Origin: Dugong dugon
Lineage: Eukaryota; Chordata; Mammalia; Sirenia; Dugongidae
Reading direction: 5' to 3'
Assembly: GCA_030035585.1 (NCBI GenBank)
Contig: CM057462.1
Location: 112,463,234-112,527,233, forward strand
DNA length: 64,000 nucleotides
The notes under the pieces are model-generated. The model was not told where the DNA came from, ran no database searches, and saw only the letters and a program-made list of their open reading frames with translations. Made by a program: the position numbers and the translations under genes. Within the stretch, counting starts at the first letter, position 1, and every line of letters starts with the position of its first letter. Below, in pieces: positions 21,701 to 33,607 of this stretch.

Positions 21701-22190
21701 GGTAGTCCATCTAGTTATACACTTTTTATGTCTAGTATGTCTTTATGTGTCTTTCCATGAAAATGTGTGTACTTTTTTTTTTTTTTAAGAAATCAGGACT
21801 TTTAAATAGAAGAGTATAAATGGTGCATTTTTAGGAAAAAGCTTGGATGCCTATATTAGTTAATCAAACTACATAAAGATAGCCACTTACTCTCTTTTTT
21901 TATGAGCATAGTCAGTTCTAGTCATCTTAATTAAATATACTGTTCATTCATGAGACAGTCAAATTTAGAGGGTAATGTCTGAAATTTTCCAACGTTCTCA
22001 AATTTCAGTTCTTGAAGCTAAATTTGCCTGTAGTTGAACTGAATAAGACAAAAATAATTCTCCCTAATCAGAGAAAACTGAAGATGAGTTTACAGGGATA
22101 ATTTCAGTCCAATAATTTGAAGGAATTTTCCCTGTTTCCACATACAAAAAAAGGTTTTATATTCAGTGTTCTTCTCTTCCATTATTATTA
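18771..22190. other. Long single-copy stretch, MIR traces only
   Basis: No supported exon or RNA gene. 19,600-19,765 ('gagtaaaaggagagggtaa', 'gaagccaagcagtaag') and 21,225-21,370 ('gaagatgaggcagacagg') look like minus-strand MIR. Simple tracts: 'taataataatattag' near 21,470 and T-runs near 19,200 and 21,775. Confidence 0.45.
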
Positions 22191-25128
22191 TTGTTTTTTA
22201 TTGTGCTTTAAATGAAAGTTTACAGTTCAAGTTAGTTTCTCATACAAAAATTTATACACACATTGATTTATGACGCTAGTGACTCTGCCCATACTGTGAC
22301 AGCACACTCCTCCTTTCCACCCTGGATTTCCCATGTCCATGCAACCAGCTCCTGTCCCTTTCTGCCTTCTCATCTCACCTCCGGACAGGAGCTGCCCATT
22401 AGTCTCATGTATCTACTTGAGCTAAGAAGTACACTCATCAAAGAGTATCATTTTATGTCCCATAGTCCAGTCTAATCTTTGTCTGAAGAGGTGGCTTTGG
22501 GAATGGTTTTAGTTTTAGGCTAACAGAGAGTATGGGGGCCATGTCTTCCAGGGTCCCTCTAATCTCAGTCAAACCATTAAGTCTGGTCTTTTTACTAGAA
22601 TTTGAGTTCTGCAACCCAATCTTCTGCTCCGTCAGGGATTCTCTGTTGTGTTCCCTGTCAGAGCAGTCACTGGTGGTAGCCGGGTACCATCTAGTTCTTC
22701 TGGTCTCAGGCTGATGGAATATCTGGTTTATGTGGCCCTTTTGTCTCTTGGGCTAATATTTTCCTTGTATCTTTTGTGTTCTTCATTCTCTTTTGCTCTA
22801 GATGGGTTGGAACCAACCGATGCATTTTAGCTGGCCACTCACTAGCTTTTAAGACACCAGACATCACTCACCAAAGTGGGATGCAGAACATTTTCTTAAT
22901 AAACCTTGTTATACCAATTGACATAGATGTCCTCTGAAACCGTGGTCCCCAGGCCCCTGCCCCTGCTACTCTGTCCCTCAAAGTGTTTGGTTGTATTCAG
23001 GAAACTTCTTAGCTTTTGGTTTAGTCCAGTTATGCTGACATTTCTTGTACGGTGTGTTGTCCTTCCCTTCACCTAAGATAATTCTTGTCTACTATCTAGT
23101 TAGTGAATAACACTCTCCCTCCCTCCTCACCATCAAAGAATGTTTTCTTCTGTGTTTAAACCTTTCCTTGAGTTCTTATAATAGTGGTCTTATACACTGT
23201 TAGTCCTTTTGTGACTGACTATTTTCACTCAGCATGTCTTCCAGACTCATCCATGTTATGAGATGTTTCAAAGATTCATTGTTATTCTTTATCACTGTGT
23301 GGTATTCCATCGTGCGAATATACCATTATTTGTTTATCCATTTGTCCATTAATGGGCACCTAGGCTGTTTCCATCTTTTTGCTGTCATGAACAATGCTAT
23401 AATGACATGGGTGTGCATATATCTGTTTGTGTGACAGCTCTTATTTCTCTACAATATATTCCAAGGAGGGCTGGATCATATGATACCTCTATTTCTAGCT
23501 TTTTAAGGAAGCACCAAATCAATTTCCAAAGTGGTTGCACCATTTTACATTTCCTCCAACAGTGTATAAGTGTTCCAGTCTCCCCATAACCTCTCCAATA
23601 TTTATTATTTTGTGTTTTTTTGGATTAATGCTAGTCTTGATGGGGTGAGATGGTATCTCATTGTGGTTTTGATTTGCATTTCTCTAATGGCTAATGATCG
23701 TGAGCGTTTCCTCATATGTCTGTTAGCCACCTGAATATCTTCTTTGGTGAAGTGCCTGTTCATATCCTTTGCCCATTTTTTAATTGGGTTATTTGACTTT
23801 TTTTTTGGTGAGGATTTGCAGTATCTTGCAGATTTTAGAGATTAGATGCTGATTGGATTTGTCATAGCCAAACATTTTTTCCCAGTCTGTAGGTTGTCTT
23901 TTACTCTTTTGGTGAGGTCTTTTGATGAGTACAAGTGTTTGATTTTTAGGAGTTCCCAATATCTAGTTTTTCTTCTGGTGTTTGTGCATTGTTATTTATG
24001 GTTTGTATTCTGTTTATGCCATGTATTAGGGCTCTAGTGTTGTTTCTATTTTTTCTTCCATTATTTTTATCATTTTAGATTTTATATTTAGGTCTTTGAC
24101 CCATTATGAGTTAGTTTTTGTGCATGATGTGAGGTATGGGTCTTGTTTCAATTTTTTGCAGATGGATATCAAGTTATGCCAGCACCATTTGTTAAAGAAA
24201 TTGTCTTTTCCCCATTTAACAGACTTCGGGCCATTGTCAAATATCAGCTGCTTATAGTTGGATGAATTTATGTCTGGGTTCTCTAGTCTGTTCCACCAGT
24301 ACCAGGCTGCTTTGACTACCGTGGTAGTATAATAGGTTCTAAAATCAGGTAATGTGAGGCCTTCCACTTTGTTCTTCTTCCTTTGTACTGCTTTACCTAT
24401 TGTCTCAGTTATCCAGTGCTGCTGTAACAGAAGTACCACAAATGGATGGTTTTAACAGAGAGAAATTTATTGTCTTCACAGTTCAGTAGTCTACATGTCC
24501 AAATTCAGGGCATCAGCTCCAGGAAAAGGCCTTCTCTCTCGGTCGGCTCTGGAGAAAGGTCCTTGTGATGCCTCAGTCTTTCCTTGGTCTGGGAGCATCT
24601 CAGCACAGGAACCTCAGGTCCAAAGAATGTGCTCTGCTCCCAGCACTACTTTCTTGGTGGTGTGAGGTTCCCATGTGTCTCTGCTCACTTCTCTCTTTTA
24701 TATCTCAAAAGAAAATGCATTAAGACACTAATTTTGTCAACATCATCAGTATAACCTCATCACAATGATAGAATTTACAACACATGAGATCACATATAAT
24801 TTCATTATAGTGGTAGAGTTTACAACACATAAGGAAATCACATCAGATAACACAATCATACAATACTGGGAATCATGACCTAGCCAAGTTGCTACATACA
24901 TTTTTTGGGGGGCACAATTCAATCCATGACACTTATCTGGGACCTCTTCCCTTTCCATATGAAGCTGGTGATTTTTTTTCACATCTCCTCAAAAATGCCA
25001 TTAGAATTTGGATCAGGATTGCATTGTATATGTAGATCGCTTTGGGTAGAATTGATATTTTCACAATGTTGAGTTTTCTTATCCATGAGCAATGTATGTT
25101 TTTCCACTTATGCAGGTCTCTTTTGGTT
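22191..25128 (-). mobile_element. L1 LINE, 5'-truncated (L1-2), split by a solo LTR
   Basis: Minus-strand L1. Its 3'UTR (about 22,191-23,230) begins at 'ttttttattgtgctttaaat'. The C-terminal part of ORF2 follows to 24,400 and, beyond the inserted LTR, 24,932-25,128. The ORF2 traces include '[20 protein letters not shown]' (minus 24,439-24,104) and '[20 protein letters not shown]' near 25,130. Its 5' end abuts the 3' end of L1-3 at about 25,128. Many stops; inactive. Confidence 0.85.
24401..24931 (-). mobile_element. Solo LTR (ERVL-MaLR-like) inside L1-2
   Basis: 531 bp. On the minus strand it starts TGTCATGGATTGAATTGTG and ends in 'ggataactgagaca', so it has TG...CA ends. It contains 'gaagacaataaatttctct', a likely polyadenylation region. 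The 5-bp flanks 'cctat' (24,396-24,400) and 'cttat' (24,932-24,936) differ by one base and fit a 5-bp target duplication. No internal retroviral genes, so it is a solo LTR left by recombination. It is an old genomic relic with no coding capacity. Confidence 0.8.
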
Positions 25129-28048
25129 TCTTTTTTTTTTTCCATACAAAAATTTATACATGCATTGTTATGTGACTCTAATTGCTCTCCCCACACTGTG
25201 ACAGCACACTCCCCATGTCCATTCAACCAGCTCCCAACCCTTTCTGCCTTCCCATTTCACCTCCAGACAGAAGCTGCCCGTTTAGTTTCTTGTATCTACC
25301 TGAGCTAAGAGGCACACTCCTCACAAGTATCGCTTTATGTTCCACAGTCCAGTCCAATCCCTGTCTGAAGACTTGCCCTCAGAAATTGTTTTAGTTCTGA
25401 GCTGATAGAGAATCCAGGGGCCATGCTTTCCAGGGTTCCTCCAATCTCAGTCAGACCAGTAAGTCTGGTCTTCTTACTAGAATTTGAGTTCTGCACCCCA
25501 CTTTTCTCCTACTCCATTAGGGACTCTCTGTTGTGTTCCCTGTCAGGGCAGTCATTGGTGGTAGCCAGACACCATCTAGTTCTTCTGGTCTCAGGCTGAT
25601 GAAGTCTCTGGTTTATGTGGCCCTTTCTGTCTCTTGGGCTACTACTTACCTTGTGTCTTTGATGTTCTTCATTCTCCTTTACTCCAGGTGGTTGCGACCA
25701 ATTGAAGCATCTTAGATGGCTGCTTGCAAGCTTTTCAGACCCCAGACACCACTTACCAAAGTAGTATGCAGAACATCTTCTTAATAAGATTTGTAATGCC
25801 AATTGACCTAGATTTTGCCTGAAAGCATGGTCCCCGGACCCCTACCCCTGCTACTTTGTCCTGCAAAGTGTTTGATTGTATTTGAGAAAATTCTTAGCTT
25901 TGCCTCAGTCCAGCTGCACTGACTTGCCCAGTAGTGTGTACTGTCCTTCCCTTCACCTAAGATAAATCTTATCTTCTATATAGTTAGTAAATAACTCTCA
26001 CCCTCCCTCCACTCCCTCCTCACCATAAAAGAATGTTTTCTTCTGTGTTTAAACCTTTTCTTGAGTTCTTGTGATAGTGGTCTTATACAATATTTGTCCT
26101 GTGACTGACAAAATACACTCAGCATAATGACCTCCAGCTCCCTCCATGTTATAAGACGTTTCATGGCTTCATCGTTGTTCTTTATCATTGTGTAGTATTC
26201 CACTGTGTGGATATACCATAATTTGTTCATCCATTCATCCGTTGATGGGCACCTAGGTTGTTTCCATCTTTTTGCTAATGTGAGCAGTGCTGCAATGAAT
26301 TTGGGTGTGCAAATATCTATTCGTGTGATGGCTCTTATTTCTGTAGGATATATTCCAATGAGCGGAATTGCTGGATCGTGCACTACTTCTATTTCTAGCT
26401 TTTTAAGGACGCGCCGAATCAATTTTCAAAGTTCTTGTACAACTTTACATTCCCACCAACAGTGTATAAGTTTTCCAGTCTCTCCACAACCTCTCCACCA
26501 TTTATTACTTTGTGTTTTTTGTATTAATGCTAGCCTTGTTGGCGTGAGATGATATCTCATTGTAGTTTTGATCTGCATTTCTCTAATGGCTAATGATCGT
26601 AAGCATTTCTTCATGTGTCTGTTAGCTGCCTGAATTTCTTCTTTGGTGAAGTGCCTGTTCACATCCTTTACCCATTTTTTAATTGGGTTATTTATCTTTT
26701 TGCTGTTGAGGTTTTGCAGTATCTTGTAGATTTTAGAGATTAGACGCTGATTGGATTTGTCGTAGCCAAAATTTTTTTCCCAGTCTGTAGTTTGTCTTTT
26801 TACTCTTTTGGTTAAGTCTTTTGACGAGCGTAAGTGTTTGATTTTTAGGAGCTCCCATTTATCTAGTCTCTCTTCTGGTGCTTGTGCATTGTTACTTATG
26901 GTTCATATTGTGTTTATGCCATGTATTAGGGCTCCTAGTTTTGTCCCTATTTTCTCTTCCATTATCTTTATCATTTTCAATTTTATGTTTAAGTCTTTGA
27001 TCCATTTTGAGTTGGTTTTTGTGCATGGTGTGAGCTATGGGTCTTGTTTCAGTGTTTTGCAGATGGATTTCCAGTTATGCCAGCACCATTTGTTAAAGAG
27101 ACTGTCTTTTCCCCAATTAATGGGCTTTGGGCCTTTGTCAAATATTAGCTACTCATAGGTGGATGAATTTATGTCTGGATTCTCAATTCTGTTCCATTTG
27201 TCTATGTATCTGTCATTGTATGAGTATCAGGCTGCTTTGACTACCACGGAGGTATAATAGGTTCTAAAATCAGGTAGTGTGAGGCCTCCCACTTTGTTCT
27301 TCTTCTTGAGTAATGCTTTACTTATTTGAGGCCTCTTCCCTTTCCATATGAAGTTGATGATTTATTTTTCCATCTCATTAAAAAATGCCAATGCAATTTG
27401 GGATGGGATTATATTGTATCTGTAGATCCCTTTGGATAGAATTGACATTTTCACAGTGTTGAGTCTACCTATCCATGAGCAAGGTATGTTTTTCCACTTA
27501 TGCAAGTCTCCTTTTGTTTTTTGCAGTAGTGTCTTGTAGTTTTCTCTGTAAAGATCTTTTACATCTCTGGTTAGATTTATTCCTAAGTATTTTATCTTCT
27601 TGGGGGCTATTATAAATGGTACTAATTTGGTGATTTCCTCTTCAAGGTTTTCTTTGTTGATGTAAAGGAATCCAATTATTTTTGTATGTTTAGCTTGTAT
27701 CCTGAAACCTTGCTGAAATCTTCTATTAGTTCCACTAGTTTTCTTGTGGATTCCTTGGGGTTTTCTGTGTATAAGATCATATCATCTGCAAATAGAGATA
27801 CTTTGACTTCTTCCCTACTAGTTTGGGTACCCTTTATTTCTTTCTCTAGCCTAGTTGCTGTGGCTAGGACCTCCAGCACAATGATCAATAAGAGTGGTGA
27901 TAGAGGTCATCCTTGTCTGGTTCCTAGTCTCAAGGGGAATGCTTTCAAAGTCCCTCCATTTAGGATAATGTTCGCTGTTGGCTTTGTATAAATGCCCTTA
28001 ATTATACTGAGGAATTTCCCTTCTATTCCTATTTTGTTGAGAGTTTTT
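25129..28048 (-). mobile_element. L1-3 (full-length, old), 3' half
   Basis: 3'UTR from 25,129 to about 26,070, then ORF2 C-terminal and RT parts up to 28,048, where L1-4 interrupts. Seen on the minus strand: '[19 protein letters not shown]' (27,888-27,676, RT palm box), '[19 protein letters not shown]' and the Cys/His region (26,662-26,426). The element resumes at 33,608. Its 3' end is shorter than that of L1-2 by about 40 bases. Confidence 0.88.
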
Positions 28049-31000
28049 TTTTGTTTGTTTGTTTGTTTTTATTGTACTTCAGGTGAAGGCTTACAGAACA
28101 AACACTTTCTCATGAAACATTAGTACACATATTGTTTTATAACCTTGGTTAACAACCCCACAACATGTCAACCTTCTCCCTTCTCAACCTTTTTTTTTTT
28201 TTTTTTTGGTGAAAATATACATAGCCAAGATACACCATTTCAAAAACTTCTACATGCACAGTTCAGTGAAATTGACTACGCTCTTCCAATTGTGCTGCTA
28301 TTCTCACTTTAGATGAAAGCTTACAGAACAAAATAGTTTCTCATTTAACAGTTAGTACACATGTTGCCCTATGACAATGGTTAACAACCTCACAACACAT
28401 GAACACTATCCTTACTCAACCTTGCGTTCCCTATCACCAGCTTTCTGGTCCCCTTCTGCCTTCTGGACCTTGTCCCGGGACGGCTGTGCCTCATTAGTCG
28501 CATTTGGCTTTATGGGGCTGTCCACTCCCCGGCTGAACAGTGAACCTCAGAAATTACTTCACCACTGAGATAAAAGGGCGTCTGGGTGCCACACTTTCTG
28601 GATTTCTCCAGTCTCCTTTAAGCCAGTAAATCTGATCTTTTTTTTGTAAATTAGAATTTTGTTCTACATCCTTCTCCAGCTCTGTCCAGAAACCTCTCTT
28701 GTGATCCTGGTCAGAGCAGTCAGTTGTGGTGGCCGGGCACCATCTGTACTGGACTCACTCTGGTGGAGGACTTGGTAGCTCTGGTCCATTAGTCCTTCAG
28801 ACTAATCTTTTCCTTGTATCCTGTTCTCTTCATTCTCCCTTGCTGCCAAAGGGATGAAACCAGTGGACTATCTTATATGGCTGCTCACAGGCTTTTAAGA
28901 CCCCAGACGCTACTCAACAAGGTAGAATGTTGAACACTGTCTTTATAAATTGTTTTATACCAATTGAGCTAGATGTTCCCCAAGACCATGGTGCCAACAG
29001 CCCTCCACCCAGCAATTCAGTCCCTCAGGAAGTTTAGATGTGTCTGTGGAGCTCCCATGACCTTTCCTTGTACAAGTTGTGCTAGTTTCCCCTGTACTGT
29101 GTACTGTCTCACCTTCACCCAAGATACCACTTATCTATGGCCTATTTACTATTTCCCCCACACCCCTCCCATCCCTGGTAACCAACAAAGATTGTTACAT
29201 TTTGTGTGTGACATTGTTCACGGGTTTTTACAATAGAGGTCTCATACAATATGTGTCCTTTTGTGATTGACTTACTTCACTCAGCATAATGTCCTCCAGT
29301 TTCATCCATGTTATGAGATGCTTCACAGATTCATGGTTGTTCTTTCTCGTTGCATAGTACTCCATTGTGTGTATGTACCATAGTTTGTTTATCTATTCAT
29401 CTGTTGATGGGCATCTAGGTTGTTTCCATCGTTTTGCTATTGTGAACAATGCTGCCATGAACATAGGTGTGCATATGTCTATTCAAGTGACGACTCTTAT
29501 TTCTCTAGGATATGTTCCTAGGAGTGGGATTGCTGGATCGAATTGTAGGGCTATTTCTAGATTTCTGAGGAAGCACCATATCATTTTCCAAAATGGTTAT
29601 ATCATTTTGCATTCCCGCCAGCAGTGCATAAGAGTTCCCATCTCCCCGCAGCCCCTCCAACATTTGTTATTTAACGAGTTTTTGATTCATGCCAGTAATG
29701 CCAGGGTGAGACGGTATCTCATTGTGGTTTTAATTTGCATTTCTCTAATGGCTAATGATCGCGAGCATTTCCTCATTTGTCTGTTGGCCATTTGAATGTC
29801 TTCTTTGGTGAGGTGTCTGTTCATTTCCTTTGCCCATTTTTTTATAGGATTATTTGTCTTTTTGTTGTAGAGGAGTTGGATTTTCTTCTAGATTATGGAG
29901 ATTAGACCTTTGTCTGACTTGTAATGTCCAAAAATTTTTTTCCCAGTCTGTAGGTTCTCTTTTTACTCTTTTGGTGAAGTCTTTTGAAGAGGATAGGTGT
30001 TTGATTTTTAGAAGATCCCGGTTATCTGGCTTATCGTTTGAGGTTTGTACGTTGATGGTTATGGTTTGTATCCTGTTAATGCAATGTATTAAGGCCTGAA
30101 GTGTTGGTCCTATTTTTTCTTCTATGTACTTTATAGTTGTAGGCTTTCTATTCAAGTCTTTGATCCACTTTGAAGTAGTTTTTGTATACGGCATGAGGTA
30201 TGGGTCCTGTTTCTATTTTTTACAGATGGATATCCAGTTTTGCCAGCACCATTTGTTAAAAAGACTGTCTTTTCCCCATTTGATGGACTTTGGGCCCTTG
30301 TTGAAGATCAGGTGACAGTAGGTGGATGGATTTACATCTGGCTTCTCAATTCTGTTCCACTGGTCAATGTATCTGTCGTTGTACCAGTACCAGGCTGTTT
30401 TGACTACTGTAGCAGTATAGTAGGTTCTGAAGTCAGGTAGTGTGAGTCCTCCAACTTTATTCTTCTTCTTCAGTAGTGCTTTACTTATTCGGGGCTTCTT
30501 CTCTTTCCATGTAAAGTTAATGATTAGTTTTTCCATCTCGTTGAAGAATATTCTTGGTATTTGGATCGGGATTGCGTTGTATTTGTAAATTGCTTTGGGT
30601 AGAATTGTCATTTTCACTATGTTGAGTCTACCTATCCATGAGCATGGTATGTTTTTCCATTTATGTAGATCCCTTTGGGTTTCATGTGGTAGTGTTTTGT
30701 AGTTTTCTTAGTATAGGTCTTTTACATCCCTGGTCACATTTATTCCTAAGTATTTTATCTTTTTAAGGGATATTGAAAATGGTATTGTTTTCCTGATTTC
30801 CTTTTCATCATTCTCCTCATTGGTGTATAGGAATCCAACTGATTTTTGAATGTTTATCTTGTATCCTGCTACTTTGCTGAATCTTCCGATTAGTTCCAGT
30901 AGACTTCTTGTGGCATCTTTAGGGTTTTCTATGTATAGTATCCTATCATCTGCAAACAGGGACAGTTTAGCTTCTTCATTACCAATTTGGATGCCCTTTA

Positions 31001-33607
31001 TTTCTTTTTCTTGCCTTATTGATCTAGCTAGGACTTCCAGCACAATGTTAAATAGGAGTGGTGATAAAGGGCATCCTTGCCTTATTCCTGTTTTCAAGGG
31101 TAATGTTTTCAGCCTTTCTCCTTCAAGAATGATGTTGGCCATTGGTTTTGCCTAGATGCCCTTTATCATGTTGAGAAATTTCCCTTCTATACCTATTTTA
31201 TTGAGAGTTTTTATCAGGAATGGGTGTTGGACTTTGTCAAATGCCTTTTCTGCATCAATTGACATGATCATGTGATTCTTTTCTTTCCTTTATTTATGTG
31301 GTGGATTATGTTGATTGATTTTCTGATGTTGAACCATCCTTGCATAACTGGTATGAATCCTACTTGGTCGTGGTGTATTATTTTTTTGATATGATGCTGA
31401 ATTCTATTGGCTAGAATTTTGTTCAGAATTTTTTCATCTATATTCATGAGAGATATTGCTCTGTAATTTTCTTTTTTTATGACGTATTTCCATGGTTTTG
31501 GTATCAGCGTTATGCTGGCTTCATAGAATGAATTGGGAAGTGTTGCTTCCTCTTCTATGCTCCAAAATAGCTTGAGTAGTACTGGTACAAGCTCTTCTCT
31601 AAATGTTTTGTAGAAGTCTCCAGTGAAGCCATCTGGGCCAGGGCTTTTTTTGGTTGGGAGTTTTTTTGTTACCTTTTCAATCTCTTCTGTTGTTATTGGT
31701 CTGTTCAGAGTTTCAACATCACTTTGTTGTAGTTTGCGTAGGTAGTGTGCTTCTAGAAATTTATCCATTTCCTCTAGGTTTTCAAAGTTGTTGGAGTATA
31801 GTTTTTTTTTAATATTCTGTTATAATCCTTTTTATTTCAGTTGGGACTGTTGTAATGTCCCGCATTTCATTTCTTATTTGGGTTATTTGCGTCCTCTCCT
31901 GTTTTTCTTTTATCAGTCTGGCCAGTGGTTTGTCGATTTTGTTGATTCTTTCGAAGAACCAACTTTTGGTTTTGTTGATTCTTTCTATTGTTTTTCTGTT
32001 CTCTGTTTCATTTATTTCTGCTCTGATCTTTACCATTTCCTTTCTTCCCGTGGCTGTGGGCTTTTTCTGCTGTTGTCTATTTGTTTGATAGTTAATGTTT
32101 TGATTTTGTCCCTTTCTTCTTTCTTGATGTGTGTATCTATTGCTATAAATTGTCCTCTGAGGACTGCCTTTGCTGTGTCCCAAAGGTTTTGGTATGATGT
32201 GTTTTCATTTTCATTTGATTCTAGGAATTTTTTGATTCCATTTCTGATTTCTTCTATTACCAAGTGATGTGTAAGCAGATTATTATTCAGTTTCCATGTA
32301 TTTGATTTTTTTTTCCTTGTTCTTTCTGTTGTTAATTTCTACCTTGATGGCATTGTGGTCAGAGAAGTTACTTTGAATTATCTCAACGTTTTGGATCTTG
32401 TTGAGGATTCCTCTGTGGCTTAAGATGTGGTCTGTTCTGGAGAAGGTTCCATGTGCATTGGAAAAGAATGTGTACTTTGCAAAGGTTGCTTGGAGTGTTC
32501 TATATATGTCTATGAGCTCAGGTTGGCTGACTGTGCCCTTTTTGTCTTCCGTATCTTTGCTGAGTTTCTTCTTAGTTGTTCTGTCCTTTACTGACTGTGG
32601 TGTTTTGAAGTCTCCTACTATTATTGTGGAACTGTCCGTTTCTCTTTTCAGTGTTGTTAGAGTTTGTTTGATGTTTTTTAGAACCCTGGCATTGGGTATG
32701 TAGATGTTTATTATGGTTATGTCTTCATGATGGATTGTCCCCTTAATCATTATATAGTGTCCTCCTTTGTCTTTTATGGTGGATTTTGTTTTAAAGTCTA
32801 TTTTATCTGAGATTAGAATTGCCACTCCTGCTCTTTTTTGGTAGATGTTAGCTTGATATTTTTTTCCAAGCTTTGAATTTTAATAAATTCACATCTTTGT
32901 TTCTAAGGTGTGTCTCTTGTAGACAGCATATTGAGGGATCCTGTTTTCTTATCCATTCTGTCACTGTGTGTCTCTTTATAAGTGCATTGAGTCCATTTAC
33001 ATTCAGTGTAATTATTGGTAGATGTGAGTTTGTTGCTGTCATTTTGTAGTGCTTTTTTCTGTGGTGCTGATGTTTTCTTTGTTCTTCTTACTTTCTTGTG
33101 CTGAGTTACTTTTGTTTGTGGATTTTTTTTTCCATTTCTTTTGTTTTTGTAGGTTTTTTTTTTTGCTCAGGCTTTAAGTTTTTCCTCTTTATTTTTATGA
33201 GTATGTTTGTTAACTTTCTTTGCAGTTACCATGAATTTTACCCTTATCTTTCTAAGTTTTAAGCAATCTATTATTACTTGGTATCACCTTGCCTTCCTCT
33301 CCATTAGAAGGTTCTATACCTATGCGGTTTATTCCCTCTTTCATTGTTTTGATGTTGTTGTCATTTACTGATTAACTTCTCTGATTCCCTGTTGTATTTC
33401 TTTTGGTTTTGGATATTCCTTGAGAGTTCATTTCCTAGACTGTTATCTGGCTGGTACGATTTGGTGCTTGGCTGAGTTCTTTATCTCTTCATTTGATGTT
33501 TTAGGGTTTCAGTGTTGTTTTCTCTATTCCCCTTAGTTTTTCAGGTCTTTGCTGTAGAGGGACGATGTGGTGCTTCTGCCTAGAGTGTCATTTTGCAGGA
33601 AGTCTAA
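28049..33607 (-). mobile_element. L1-4, nested in L1-3, with its ORF1 deleted
   Basis: A 5.56-kb minus-strand L1 inserted in L1-3 ORF2. A perfect 12-bp duplication 'ttgagagttttt' (28,037-28,048 and 33,608-33,619) flanks it. It has a 3'UTR, a full-length but broken ORF2 (29,228-33,042), the inter-ORF spacer (33,043 to about 33,459), then directly the first about 147 bp of the L1 5' end (about 33,461-33,607). The rest of the 5'UTR and all of ORF1 are missing. Sequence is close to L1-1. Confidence 0.9.
29228..33042 (-). pseudogene. L1-4 ORF2 endonuclease / reverse transcriptase, broken
   Basis: Starts [19 protein letters not shown] at 33,042. The equivalent stop is at 29,228-29,230, so the span (3,815 nt) is almost that of L1-1 ORF2 (3,825 nt). 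It is split into several frames: EN 33,042-32,283 with 'GTFSRTDHILSH' (catalytic Asp kept) and 'FSDHNAIK'; middle 32,263-31,809; RT 31,768-31,268 ('[12 protein letters not shown]') and 31,142-30,708 ('[13 protein letters not shown]', 'LFADDRILY'); then 30,617-30,213, 30,194-29,850 and the Cys-rich end. Frameshifts and stops separate them. Intact L1 ORF2p nicks DNA and primes reverse transcription. Confidence 0.88.
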
